Shown here in pieces: positions 1-6,279 of a stretch of 6,643 bases of DNA. This stretch comes from Bacteroidales bacterium UBA755 (GTDB lineage Bacteria > Bacteroidota > Bacteroidia > Bacteroidales > UBA932), in the NCBI GenBank assembly GCA_002297815.1, contig DBKH01000087.1, positions 1 to 6,643 on the forward strand, written 5' to 3'. Under the pieces are notes generated by a model, which was not told the origin of the DNA, did not search any database, and saw only the letters and a list, made by a program, of their open reading frames with translations. The translations under genes and the position numbers were made by a program. Position 1 is the stretch's first letter. The number at the start of each line of letters is the position of its first letter.

Positions 1-12
1 ATAATTCGCTAT

Positions 13-214
13 CAATGAATATCCTAACACATTCCCTTAGGTCGGTTTGCCCTAAAGAGAACCCTTTATATGATTGTTAATCAATGTATTGCCTCGCACC
101 GGCTGATACAGAGCGAGTGGGCTGCAAATGCTTGCCAATGAATATGTTAGCGCTTTCCCTTTGGCTGAATCATCCTAAAGGCAAAAGGCTTAAAGGTTGA
201 TATTCATTGAGTTG
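13..214. repeat. Diverged direct repeat pair, two ~79-bp units, 123-bp period
   Basis: The unit at 13-91 aligns without gaps to 136-214. By hand count about 50 of 79 bases match. The best-kept parts are CAATGAATAT at the start, TTCCCTT in the middle and CCTAAAG at 51-57 and 174-180. In each unit a pyrimidine-rich arm (CTTAGG at 36-41, CCTTTGG at 158-164) can pair with the CCTAAAG block across a 9-base loop with one bulge, so both units could fold into a similar small hairpin. The period of 123 is a multiple of three, and both units have an in-frame ATG (15 and 138). The resulting peptides are short and stop within about 22 codons, so I read this as non-coding. It lies downstream of the minus-strand exonuclease gene. 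Its function is unknown. Confidence 0.55.
136..209. repeat. Inverted decamer CAATGAATAT / ATATTCATTG
   Basis: CAATGAATAT at 136-145 is repeated as its exact reverse complement at 200-209. A 12-base version, TCAATGAATATC, at 12-23 has its exact reverse complement at 199-210. The arms enclose 54 bases that contain the smaller 158-181 hairpin, so a long imperfect stem is possible. There is no T-run on either side, so it is not a classical terminator. It could be a protein-binding dyad or the end of a small dispersed repeat. Confidence 0.5.
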
Positions 215-269
215 TACTTAACCATCTTCCGCCGGGTGGCATGATGTGACAAGTCACGGCCTTGGAGCA

Positions 270-764
270 CTACAGTATCTTCATTGCAATCGCAGCACAG
301 GCCTCGGCATCGGCCAAAGCGTGATGGTGATTCGTGAGGTCGTACCCGCAGGCAGCAGCGACGGTCTGGAGCTGATGGTTGGGAAGACTGCATCCGAAAT
401 GTCTCCGTGAGGCCGCAAGGGTGTCAAAAAACTCATAGTCAGGGTAATCCATCTGATAGACTTTGAAGACACTCTTCAGGCAACCTTCATCGAACCGACT
501 GTTGTGGGCCACAAGGGGCAGTCCCTTGATGAGCGTTTCAACTTTTTCCCAGACGTAGGGAAACACCGGTGCATCGTCCGTGTCTTCGGGTCCAATGCCG
601 TGAACCTGCCGGCAGAACCATTTGTAATATTCAGGTTCGGGGTGAATCAGGCTGTAGAAACTGTCCACAATCTCACCTCCACGGACGACAACGACACCTA
701 CGGAGCAGACGCTGCTTGGACATTCGTTGGCCGTCTCGAAATCTATAGCTGCAAAATCAGTCAT
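270..764 (-). CDS. DEDDh-family 3'-5' exonuclease (DnaQ/RNase T-like)
   Basis: This is a 164-residue stand-alone exonuclease domain of the RNase T/DNA polymerase III epsilon fold. All three exonuclease motifs are visible. Motif I is IDFET with D8 and E10. Motif II is AHNSRFD at 86-92 with D92. Motif III ends in HHHALAD at 146-152 with H147 and D152. The His in motif III places it in the DEDDh subclass, which removes nucleotides from 3' ends using two metal ions. There is no polymerase, BRCT or helicase part, and the length is that of the catalytic domain alone, so it is a small accessory exonuclease and not the replicative proofreading subunit. The start follows the WYL gene's stop codon by 12 bp. 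The likely ribosome site AAAGGA overlaps that stop (CAATAAAGGATAATAG), which suggests coupled translation in one operon. The substrate (DNA or RNA) cannot be told from the sequence. Confidence 0.9.
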   Translation of the reverse strand: MTDFAAIDFETANECPSSVCSVGVVVVRGGEIVDSFYSLIHPEPEYYKWFCRQVHGIGPEDTDDAPVFPYVWEKVETLIKGLPLVAHNSRFDEGCLKSVFKVYQMDYPDYEFFDTLAASRRHFGCSLPNHQLQTVAAACGYDLTNHHHALADAEACAAIAMKIL

Positions 765-776
765 TACTATTATCCT

Positions 777-1727
777 TTATTGTAAGGTTCCTGAGCCAGT
801 CGGGTGCGCTTCGGCAGGCACAGCGACCTGTCTGGCAATGGAAATCCCGTAACGCGCGGCCATTCCAGTGATTTCGCTAGAAATCCTTTCCCGTAATTCG
901 GCCGGCTCCAGCACCTCCACGTCCGCTCCATGCGAGAGGATCTCCTGCACGAAATCGAAGGTCGGGGCTATGTGGTAACTGAAGACAGAGTTCCCGTCTT
1001 CCTGAGGCTCCTCTTTCTGCGACTCGTGCAGCGGCAAAGTCCGGAAGTATTTCACTTGATCAGCCGCGACACGGATCCTGACATCCAACGGAGCTTCCCC
1101 GATGATGACACCAAAATAGTTACGGAAATAGTCCTCCGCATCGAATCCCTTCGGAAGCTCGAACCTTTCCTCCAGCTCCTCCATGTCCACGAAGCGGTCC
1201 AATGAATATATTCGTAAACCCAAGTCGCTGTCACCGAGCAGGTACCACCTCTGTTTGAAGTACTTGACGCAGTATGGGCTGACATTGAAGCAATGCGGTT
1301 CAGGATACCTGAAACTCTGGTAGCAGAGGCTGATCACCTTGGAGTCACGCATAGCACTGATGACCTCGGTAAGGAACTTCTCGCTTGACGGAATCTTCTC
1401 CACAAGAATCCTCTCCTTCATGTCCGAGTTCTCTTGAAGCACGTTGTTCATGCACAGAGCGTGAAGCATCCAATCGCCCGTGTCATCGTTCCCGACATCT
1501 GAGTGTCCGATGTAGAACCCAAGGCTCCTGTTGTTGAGAATCTCGATCCCGAACATCCCTGCGATGGCATCCTTATGATTGAAGAACGTCCTTTCCGACA
1601 AAGGATCACCGGTTTCGTTCAGCGGACTGCGCCTCCATGCGTCACTGATGTCCCTGAACGAGATCGGTCCTCTCCGGTTGATCAGATCGACCAGCCAGAT
1701 GTATCTCTTGAAATAATTCTTTGCCAT
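777..1727 (-). CDS. WYL-domain transcriptional regulator
   Basis: This 316-residue protein has an N-terminal helix-turn-helix-like region (about 5-75, including LSERTFFNHKDAI at 43-55) followed by a WYL domain (about 120-185). The signature W161-Y162-L163 sits in QRWYLLG. The later RIYSLDRF (172-179) supplies the conserved arginines R172 and R178, which in this family line the ligand pocket. Residues ~210-295 form a WCX-like C-terminal extension. Known WYL proteins are DNA-binding regulators whose WYL domain senses nucleic acid or nucleotide ligands. Examples are PafBC and DriD in DNA-damage responses and BrxR/CapW in phage defence. This protein resembles the many uncharacterised Bacteroidales WYL proteins. 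It is first in a transcript with the exonuclease. The ATG at 1727 starts just before the family's N-terminal pattern and has no strong Shine-Dalgarno sequence, as is usual in Bacteroidetes. The last ~17 residues are a low-complexity tail. Confidence 0.9.
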   Translation of the reverse strand: MAKNYFKRYIWLVDLINRRGPISFRDISDAWRRSPLNETGDPLSERTFFNHKDAIAGMFGIEILNNRSLGFYIGHSDVGNDDTGDWMLHALCMNNVLQENSDMKERILVEKIPSSEKFLTEVISAMRDSKVISLCYQSFRYPEPHCFNVSPYCVKYFKQRWYLLGDSDLGLRIYSLDRFVDMEELEERFELPKGFDAEDYFRNYFGVIIGEAPLDVRIRVAADQVKYFRTLPLHESQKEEPQEDGNSVFSYHIAPTFDFVQEILSHGADVEVLEPAELRERISSEITGMAARYGISIARQVAVPAEAHPTGSGTLQ

Positions 1728-1802
1728 TATCTATGAATATTTTAAGTCCTGACAATATCCTAGTCATTTTATCAAAGTTGTTATGCCGAGGCTTATAGAG
1801 TG

Positions 1803-1810
1803 CAAATGTA
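1803..1810 (-). promoter_or_regulatory. Candidate Bacteroidetes -7 box for the WYL-exonuclease operon
   Basis: Read on the minus strand this is TACATTTG, a full match to the Bacteroidetes -7 consensus TAnnTTTG. It lies about 75 bp upstream of the WYL start codon. I do not see a clear TTTG at the -33 distance. A second near match, CAACTTTG (1773-1780 region), is closer to the gene but breaks the consensus at its first base. Confidence 0.4.
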
Positions 1811-1963
1811 ATTCTTTTTACTGAAAAAATATGGCAGTTATAAACTACTTGGAACCGATTATCAATCTATTCCGGTACGTTCTGTTCTAAGTCTTAACAC
1901 AGACAGAGCAGCGTGTTTCTCGCATAAATAAGAGATAGAAGTGGATAGTTCCCGTTTTTTATG

Positions 1964-1971
1964 TACATTTG
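1964..1971 (+). promoter_or_regulatory. Candidate Bacteroidetes -7 box for the C69 peptidase gene
   Basis: TACATTTG matches TAnnTTTG exactly and ends 23 bp before the ATG at 1995, which would give a short leader. The bases about 20 bp upstream (GTGGATAG region) do not contain TTTG, so the -33 element is weak or absent. The same octamer serves the opposite direction at 1803-1810, so this gap probably holds back-to-back promoters. Confidence 0.45.
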
Positions 1972-1994
1972 GGTGATATTATTGAATTTCAGAG

Positions 1995-3572
1995 ATGAGA
2001 AAATTTCTTGCGATAATGGTGGCCTTATTGGCTGCTGGATTCGGGTCTTGGGCCCAAGATGATGAAAATTCGGGGCTGGAATGTACTAGCATCGTGGTCG
2101 GAAGGCTGGCCAGCACGGACGGGTCAGTGATGACCTCGCACACTTGTGACGGTACTTCGCACACTTGGGTGAACATAGTTCCGGCCAAGGATCACAAGCC
2201 TGGCTCCATGACGCAGATCCGCAAGAACTGGCGCAAGACAAAGTACGTGACCGACACCGCGGGAATCAAGGTCGTGGGAGAAATCCCGCAGGTCGCGCAC
2301 ACATATTCCTACGTCAACACCGGCTACCCTTCGCTGAATGAGAAGCAGGTGGGTATTGGCGAGACGACGTTCACCGGGCCGGACACTCTCATCAACAAGG
2401 ACGCACCGCTGCTGATTGAGGAGCTCTGCCGACTGGCGATGGAGCGCGCTGCCACGGCAAGGGAAGCTGTCAAATTGATGGGTTCTTTGGCTGAGGAATA
2501 TGGCTACGGTGATGGCGGTGAGTGTCTTACGGTCTCCGATCCGAAAGAGGTCTGGCAGTTTGAGATAGTTGGAATCGGCAAGCATAAGCTTGGTGCGGCT
2601 TGGGCGGCTCAGAGGATTCTGGACGATCACGTCGGAATATCAGCCAACATCCCAAGAATCGGCAAGATCGATCGCTCTGACACCGAGAACTTCATGGCTT
2701 CGGACAATCTGGAGCAGGTCGCTATTGACAACGGCCTTTGGGACGGAAAGGGTGACTTTGTGTTTTGGAAAGTCATCGTCTGCTCATACGCCCAGGGAAG
2801 AAATTATCGTGAGCGGGAGTTCCGGGTGTTTGACCTGCTAGCTCCTTCGCTCGGCTTAAAATACGGGATGGATGATTTCCCATTCTCCGTCAAGCCTGAT
2901 TCCTTGGTCGATGTTAGGAAGGTGATGGCTTTGTTGAGAGACACTTACGAGGGTACGGAATGGGACATGTGCAAAAACTGGACGATAGATGTGCCGGAGA
3001 AGAATGGCATTCCTGCGCACAAGGAGATGAGCCCTCTGGCCAACCCTTGGCTGACCACTACGATGCGCAACACTCTGAACAGCATCGCTCCGGGCGTGAT
3101 TGATTTCAAGAGGACTCTTGCGGTTGCTTGGTGTTCATATTCAACGGTCATCCAGAGCCGCTCTTGGCTGCCGGATGGCATCGGAGGAGTCTGCTGGTTT
3201 GCTGTTGACAACCCTGCTCAGAGCCCTCGCATCCCGATTTTCTGCGGAAGCACGAAACTGCCTGCCGCGTTCGAGAAGTGCGGCCAGAAGGAATATTACC
3301 CCAATAGCGTTCTGTGGGAGTTCCGCAGGGCCAATAAACTGGCGACGCTTTCGTGGCAGAAAACCAAAAAGGAATTCACCGACAATGTGCTAGAGATGGA
3401 GGCGATGACTTTTGAAGGGTTGCCGGAGCTTGAGTCGGAATATTCAAAAGCCTCCGCCCGCAAGAGAGCGAAGCTGCTGAACGCCTACACCGCTGAAATC
3501 CACGACAAGTGCGCTGCCCGCTGGAAGGAACTGGAGGCGAAGTACTGGTCAATGTTCGGAAGAGGATTTTAG
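1995..3572 (+). CDS. Secreted C69-family dipeptidase
   Basis: This 525-residue protein matches peptidase family C69 (U34; prototype PepD of lactobacilli), N-terminal-nucleophile cysteine peptidases that mostly release amino acids from dipeptides. A signal peptide (residues 1-20, MRKF followed by a hydrophobic stretch and SWA-Q) predicts export. The mature end soon reaches C30 in ECTSIVVGRLASTDGS, the usual site of the catalytic cysteine, which is exposed by processing. Further family landmarks are KQVGIGETTF (117-126), LTVSDPKEVWQFEI (178-191), WAAQRILDDHVGISAN (203-218) and the SRSWLPDGIGGVCWFAVDN region (388-406). The length suits the exported Bacteroidetes members, which carry a C-terminal helical extension (about 435-520, rich in Lys, Glu and Ala). 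The ATG at 1995 is chosen because the signal peptide begins there. The gene is followed after 53 bp by another exported enzyme on the same strand. Its substrate in this organism is not known. Confidence 0.92.
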   Translation: MRKFLAIMVALLAAGFGSWAQDDENSGLECTSIVVGRLASTDGSVMTSHTCDGTSHTWVNIVPAKDHKPGSMTQIRKNWRKTKYVTDTAGIKVVGEIPQVAHTYSYVNTGYPSLNEKQVGIGETTFTGPDTLINKDAPLLIEELCRLAMERAATAREAVKLMGSLAEEYGYGDGGECLTVSDPKEVWQFEIVGIGKHKLGAAWAAQRILDDHVGISANIPRIGKIDRSDTENFMASDNLEQVAIDNGLWDGKGDFVFWKVIVCSYAQGRNYREREFRVFDLLAPSLGLKYGMDDFPFSVKPDSLVDVRKVMALLRDTYEGTEWDMCKNWTIDVPEKNGIPAHKEMSPLANPWLTTTMRNTLNSIAPGVIDFKRTLAVAWCSYSTVIQSRSWLPDGIGGVCWFAVDNPAQSPRIPIFCGSTKLPAAFEKCGQKEYYPNSVLWEFRRANKLATLSWQKTKKEFTDNVLEMEAMTFEGLPELESEYSKASARKRAKLLNAYTAEIHDKCAARWKELEAKYWSMFGRGF

Positions 3573-3603
3573 CACCGAAAGTGCCGAAATGGTAAAACGG
3601 TGC
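3572..3603 (+). terminator. Weak hairpin between peptidase and deacetylase genes
   Basis: GCACCG (3572-3577) can pair with CGGTGC (3598-3603) over a 20-base loop, or GCAC with GTGC at 3581-3584 in a shorter alternative. A T-rich stretch (AATTTGTTTTG) follows from 3609. It could be a weak or partial terminator or a processing site within a two-gene transcript. The stem is short and the T-run is broken and displaced. Confidence 0.25.
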
Positions 3604-3625
3604 CTGCAATTTGTTTTGATAAGCG

Positions 3626-4354
3626 ATGACTATCTTTATGAATATTAGAATGTTGAATATAATTGTGGCGTGCTTGCTGGCCTCCTTGTTTCCAGCGGTG
3701 GCGTCGGCTCAGGATTGTTGCTGTTCGGAGGATTCTAGCCCTAAATATGTGGCGTTGTCTTTTGATGACGGACCGAGTTTGATGTACACCCCAATGATGT
3801 TGGATGTGCTGGAGGAGAACGGTGTGAAGGCCTCGTTCTTTCTGATTGGCCAGAACATAACGGAAGAGACCGCCCCTATTATCAGGCGTATGGTTCAGAT
3901 GGGATGTGACGTGGAGAATCACACATATTCCCATCCTAATCTTACGCAGATTTCTGATGTTCAGATTCTTGAGGAGGTTGCTAGGACGGATTCCCTGATT
4001 GAGGCCTATGTTGGGACAAAGCCGAGATACCTTCGCCCGCCATTCACCGCTCACAACGCCCATGTCGCTGGACTCATTGACGAAAAGATATTCATCGCCG
4101 GCCTAAGCTGTCAGGATTGGAGGGCTGACATGCCCGTTGAGGCTCGTGTGACAAGAACCCTTGAACGTGTCGAGGACGGACGCATCCTCCTCTTCCACGA
4201 CACCAACGAGCGCACCGTCGAGGCCATGAAGACCATCATCCCCCAGCTCAAAGCCCGTGGCTTCGAGATCGTCACCATCCCCGAACTCTTCCGCCTCTCC
4301 AGCCACACCCCCGCCTACAACTCCCCGAAGATGTACGGCAGAGCCTATAAATAA
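3626..4354 (+). CDS. Secreted polysaccharide deacetylase (NodB/CE4 domain)
   Basis: This 242-residue carbohydrate esterase family 4 protein would remove N- or O-acetyl groups from a glycan such as peptidoglycan, chitin-type oligosaccharide or xylan. The CE4 motifs are in order. SFDDGPS (45-51) holds the catalytic base D47 and metal ligand D48. HTYSH (99-103) holds metal ligands H99 and H103. RPPF is at 137-140, DW at 164-165, and LLFHDT (188-193) holds H191. An N-terminal signal peptide ends near ASAQ (residues 26-29), followed by a C-C-C run at 31-33 that does not fit a lipobox. Three in-frame ATGs (3626, 3638, 3650) precede the hydrophobic core. 3638 gives the neatest signal peptide (MNIRMLNII), so the true start may be 12 bp inside the coordinates given. 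It may be co-transcribed with the C69 peptidase. Codon use changes sharply after about residue 175: nearly all third positions become C. Confidence 0.92.
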   Translation: MTIFMNIRMLNIIVACLLASLFPAVASAQDCCCSEDSSPKYVALSFDDGPSLMYTPMMLDVLEENGVKASFFLIGQNITEETAPIIRRMVQMGCDVENHTYSHPNLTQISDVQILEEVARTDSLIEAYVGTKPRYLRPPFTAHNAHVAGLIDEKIFIAGLSCQDWRADMPVEARVTRTLERVEDGRILLFHDTNERTVEAMKTIIPQLKARGFEIVTIPELFRLSSHTPAYNSPKMYGRAYK

Positions 4355-4382
4355 TGATTTATCAATTGGATAGTAAATGCCG

Positions 4383-4435
4383 TCGGGACTTTTTCCGTAT
4401 TTCTGTCCCAATAAATCGGGAATTTTTCCGAGTTT
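4383..4435. repeat. Two tandem hairpin units, 33-bp period
   Basis: The 20-base unit at 4383-4402 recurs at 4416-4435 with 17 of 20 identical. The shared core is TCGGGA-n-TTTTTCCG. Each core folds on itself: CGGGA pairs with TTCCG, with one G-T wobble, over a small T-rich loop. GGGAC at 4385-4389 could instead pair with GTCCC at 4405-4409. Because the period is 33, reading through gives a repeated peptide motif on either strand (SGLFPYF/SGIFPSF on plus). The placement after the deacetylase stop, and the T-rich tracts, would suit a terminator. Confidence 0.5.
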
Positions 4436-4448
4436 TAAAGGTGCCACA

Positions 4449-4598
4449 ATGCTTTCTCTGCGTTCCGCTGTTGAGGATCTGCTGATTACTGGAAGACCCC
4501 TGAAGCGTTCTGTCATAAAGGTATGTTCCGACACCGGAATAACGGACGGCAGCGTCAGGGCCTTTGTCGTCACCAGTAAGGATGACCAAAAAGTGTAA
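4449..4598 (+). CDS. Possible small ORF, 49 aa, unrecognised
   Basis: An ATG at 4449 preceded by AAAGGTG (4437-4443) opens a 49-codon frame ending TAA at 4598. The peptide (MLSLRSAVEDLLITGRPL..., ending SKDDQKV) is soluble, mixed-charge, without membrane segment or signal peptide, and I do not recognise it. The frame stays open upstream to an ATG at 4377, through the hairpin repeats, which argues that openness alone is weak evidence. Antisense frames are also open here. It may be a small protein, a fragment of a decayed gene, or chance. Confidence 0.2.
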   Translation: MLSLRSAVEDLLITGRPLKRSVIKVCSDTGITDGSVRAFVVTSKDDQKV

Positions 4599-4610
4599 GA
4601 TTCATCCATT

Positions 4611-4670
4611 TGTCCGACCGAACACCATTCCGGCCGGACAATCGTCCTCACTCGGCAATTATGTCCGGCC
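4611..4670. repeat. Three alternating TGTCCGGCC arms forming competing hairpins
   Basis: TGTCCGACCG (4611-4620), CGGCCGGACA (4631-4640) and TGTCCGGCC (4662-4670) are successive direct, inverted and direct copies. The middle arm can pair with the left arm (10-base loop) or with the right arm (21-base loop), but not with both. On the minus strand the left pairing is a complete 10-bp RNA stem, because the single difference becomes a G-U pair. On the plus strand it is an A-C mismatch. This favours a role in the minus-strand transcript, in the 3' region of the nuclease-ATPase gene, which ends at 4707. No U-run follows, so it is not a classical intrinsic terminator. Confidence 0.55.
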
Positions 4671-4706
4671 AAGGAGGTTTATACCGGAGATATTGCGACC
4701 AGAAGA

Positions 4707-6245
4707 TCACGCCACAGCCCAGCCGTCAACGGTGCGGGTTGCGGAGGAGAAGTTGATTCCGAGCTTGATTATCTGCTTGCCGGAACTTAAGAAAGGTTTG
4801 TCGTAGCCTTTCTCCTCGATTTGTCGAAGGGCGGTTTCCGGTGATTGGTCGCGCTTCAACTCGATGATATAGACAAAGCGGTCGGTGTCGAAGACGATGT
4901 CAATCCTTCCGTTTGAGGTGTGATATTCAGTCTTGACATAGAGCCCCATCATCTTGAGCATCACGGACATCACATTCTGGAAATAGAGTTCCAGATCGCC
5001 TTGAATCTCATAATCATTGCCCGACAGGAAGGTGGTGAAGCGATTCATGAAACTTTGCGTGTCACCTCTCTCTATGTCACGGATGAACTGATAGACAGAG
5101 AGCTCTCCTTGGATCAAGGCTGGCGCGAAAAGTTGGCTGAGTGAATTGAGGAAGCCGCTTTTTACCTCTTCGTTCGGGTAGTCGAGATTGTAGGTGTTGA
5201 AGCGCTTGTCGTAATGCTTGATTGTCAAGTAGCCGGTTTGGTACATCAATGTTATTGGAGCTGGGCTTTTGTAGTTCGCACCGGTCAGAGTCTCTATCGG
5301 GACGTCATTCTTGGAAATATTATCCAGATTGTAGTTGCCTTGCTTCAGATAGCGGACAAGGAAAGACGGAGTGCCGGTCTCGTACCAATAGTTTCTGAAT
5401 TCTTGAGCGTAGAATGTGTTTAACAGGCTGAAAGGATTATAGATACCAGCAGCATTAGGGTGAAAATGATAGCCATCGTACATTTTTGCCAACTCGCGAT
5501 AGCATTCCTCTATTTCCATATCGTTCGCCTTGGCCAGTTCTGCGACACTCTCGCTGAAATTGCTTCGGAGCTCAGCCTCGGAGATTCCGCAAATGTCAGC
5601 GTAGCGATTGTCCATCGAGATGTCATTGAGATTGTTCAATCCGCTGAATATGCTCATCTTGCCGAGTTTCGTCACTCCGGTCAGAAAAGCGAATCTGATC
5701 ATGCTGTCCTCGCCTTTCATCACGCTGTAAAGCCCATGAAGTTCCCTGCGGAAAGACTCCATCAGCTCCGGATTGTCGAGGTTGTCTATTATCGGCTTTT
5801 CATATTCATCGATAAGGATGACAACGCTTTTGCCCGTTTTTTCGTACGCCTTTTCAATGACAGTCTTGAATCGGGTCGGGAAATCCTTGGAGCCATTGTT
5901 GATTCCATATCGTTCTTCCCATTTATGCAACGAATGATCAAGGTTAGCGTCAAGGTCGGATGTCGAGGTGTATCCGCTTCCCGTGAAGTCCAGATGAAGG
6001 ACAGGGTATTCTGTCCAGTCCTTTTCAAGAGATTCGATGTCCAATCCTTTGAACAGTTCTTTTTGTCCGCTGAAGTAAGCCTCCAGCGTTGACACCAGCA
6101 GACTCTTCCCAAACCGGCGTGGCCGGCTCAAGAAATAGTACTTTCCCGTTGAGGCAAGCTGATAGACCAACCTCGTCTTGTCAACATAGGCGAACCCTCT
6201 CTCGCGGATGTAGGAAAAGCTCTGTATTCCGATCGGATATAACAT
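4707..6245 (-). CDS. AAA-ATPase-like protein with C-terminal PD-(D/E)XK nuclease domain
   Basis: This 512-residue protein joins an AAA-ATPase-like domain (Pfam PF09820 type, about 5-210) to a PDDEXK_9-type nuclease domain (PF08011 type, about 420-500). The N-terminus IGIQSFSYIRERGFAYVDKT is the family's opening pattern. Walker A is the variant RPRRFGKS (41-48) with K47. Walker B is VVILIDEYEKP (141-151) with D146 and E147. FLTGVTKLGK (187-196) and YDGYHF (256-261) are further family blocks. The nuclease core is E440, then GRIDIV with D449, then IIELK with E462 and K464, so the active site appears intact. The family is abundant in gut Bacteroidales, often in several copies per genome. Its biological role is not established; a defence or mobile-element link is only suspected. 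The start is fixed by a strong Shine-Dalgarno and the family N-terminus. It is complete, with no frameshift. Confidence 0.93.
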   Translation of the reverse strand: MLYPIGIQSFSYIRERGFAYVDKTRLVYQLASTGKYYFLSRPRRFGKSLLVSTLEAYFSGQKELFKGLDIESLEKDWTEYPVLHLDFTGSGYTSTSDLDANLDHSLHKWEERYGINNGSKDFPTRFKTVIEKAYEKTGKSVVILIDEYEKPIIDNLDNPELMESFRRELHGLYSVMKGEDSMIRFAFLTGVTKLGKMSIFSGLNNLNDISMDNRYADICGISEAELRSNFSESVAELAKANDMEIEECYRELAKMYDGYHFHPNAAGIYNPFSLLNTFYAQEFRNYWYETGTPSFLVRYLKQGNYNLDNISKNDVPIETLTGANYKSPAPITLMYQTGYLTIKHYDKRFNTYNLDYPNEEVKSGFLNSLSQLFAPALIQGELSVYQFIRDIERGDTQSFMNRFTTFLSGNDYEIQGDLELYFQNVMSVMLKMMGLYVKTEYHTSNGRIDIVFDTDRFVYIIELKRDQSPETALRQIEEKGYDKPFLSSGKQIIKLGINFSSATRTVDGWAVA

Positions 6246-6252
6246 AAAAGTC

Positions 6253-6258
6253 TCCTCC
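6253..6258 (-). promoter_or_regulatory. Strong Shine-Dalgarno site of the nuclease-ATPase gene
   Basis: The minus strand reads CAGGAGGAGACTTTTATG, a full AGGAGG about 7 bases before the start codon. The other genes here have at best AAAGGA. Strong Shine-Dalgarno sites are uncommon in Bacteroidetes. Confidence 0.7.
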
Positions 6259-6279
6259 TGTCTGTTTTTTTGTATTTGC

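Larger units (their letters stand above)
4355..4706. other. Convergent intergenic region, repeat- and hairpin-rich
   Basis: These 352 bases separate the converging deacetylase (+) and nuclease-ATPase (-) genes. They hold a tandem pair of CGGGAnTTTTTCCG hairpins (4384-4430), a 49-codon ORF of doubtful reality (4449-4598), a 7-bp stem TGTTCCG/CGGAATA with an ACAC loop (4524-4541), and three alternating TGTCCGGCC-type arms (4611-4670). No homology to a known gene is visible. The stop of the deacetylase itself lies in an AT-only dyad, ATAAAT/ATTTAT (4347-4362). Confidence 0.6.

Noticed and set aside
246..257. GTGACaaGTCAC dyad just downstream of the exonuclease stop as a terminator
   Set aside because: The stem is only five base pairs with a two-base loop and no T-run follows on the minus strand.
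2124..2630. Minus-strand open frame inside the C69 peptidase gene
   Set aside because: It is a shadow frame. The plus-strand protein has clear family landmarks across this stretch.
3569..4063. Minus-strand open frame over the deacetylase start
   Set aside because: The plus strand encodes the signal peptide and NodB motifs here. The antisense peptide has no recognisable features.
4103..4672. Minus-strand open frame of 189 codons across the deacetylase 3' end
   Set aside because: It owes its openness to the C-rich third positions of the deacetylase. Its product is rich in Gly, Val and Glu where it mirrors that gene, and the deacetylase motifs continue through to HDT.
4671..4677. AAGGAGG on the plus strand as a ribosome site
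   Set aside because: No ATG follows at a proper distance, and the only downstream frame runs antisense into the nuclease-ATPase gene.
5460..6092. Long plus-strand open frame of 210 codons
   Set aside because: It is antisense to the well-supported nuclease-ATPase gene, whose family motifs cover the same bases, and its peptide shows no recognisable domain.
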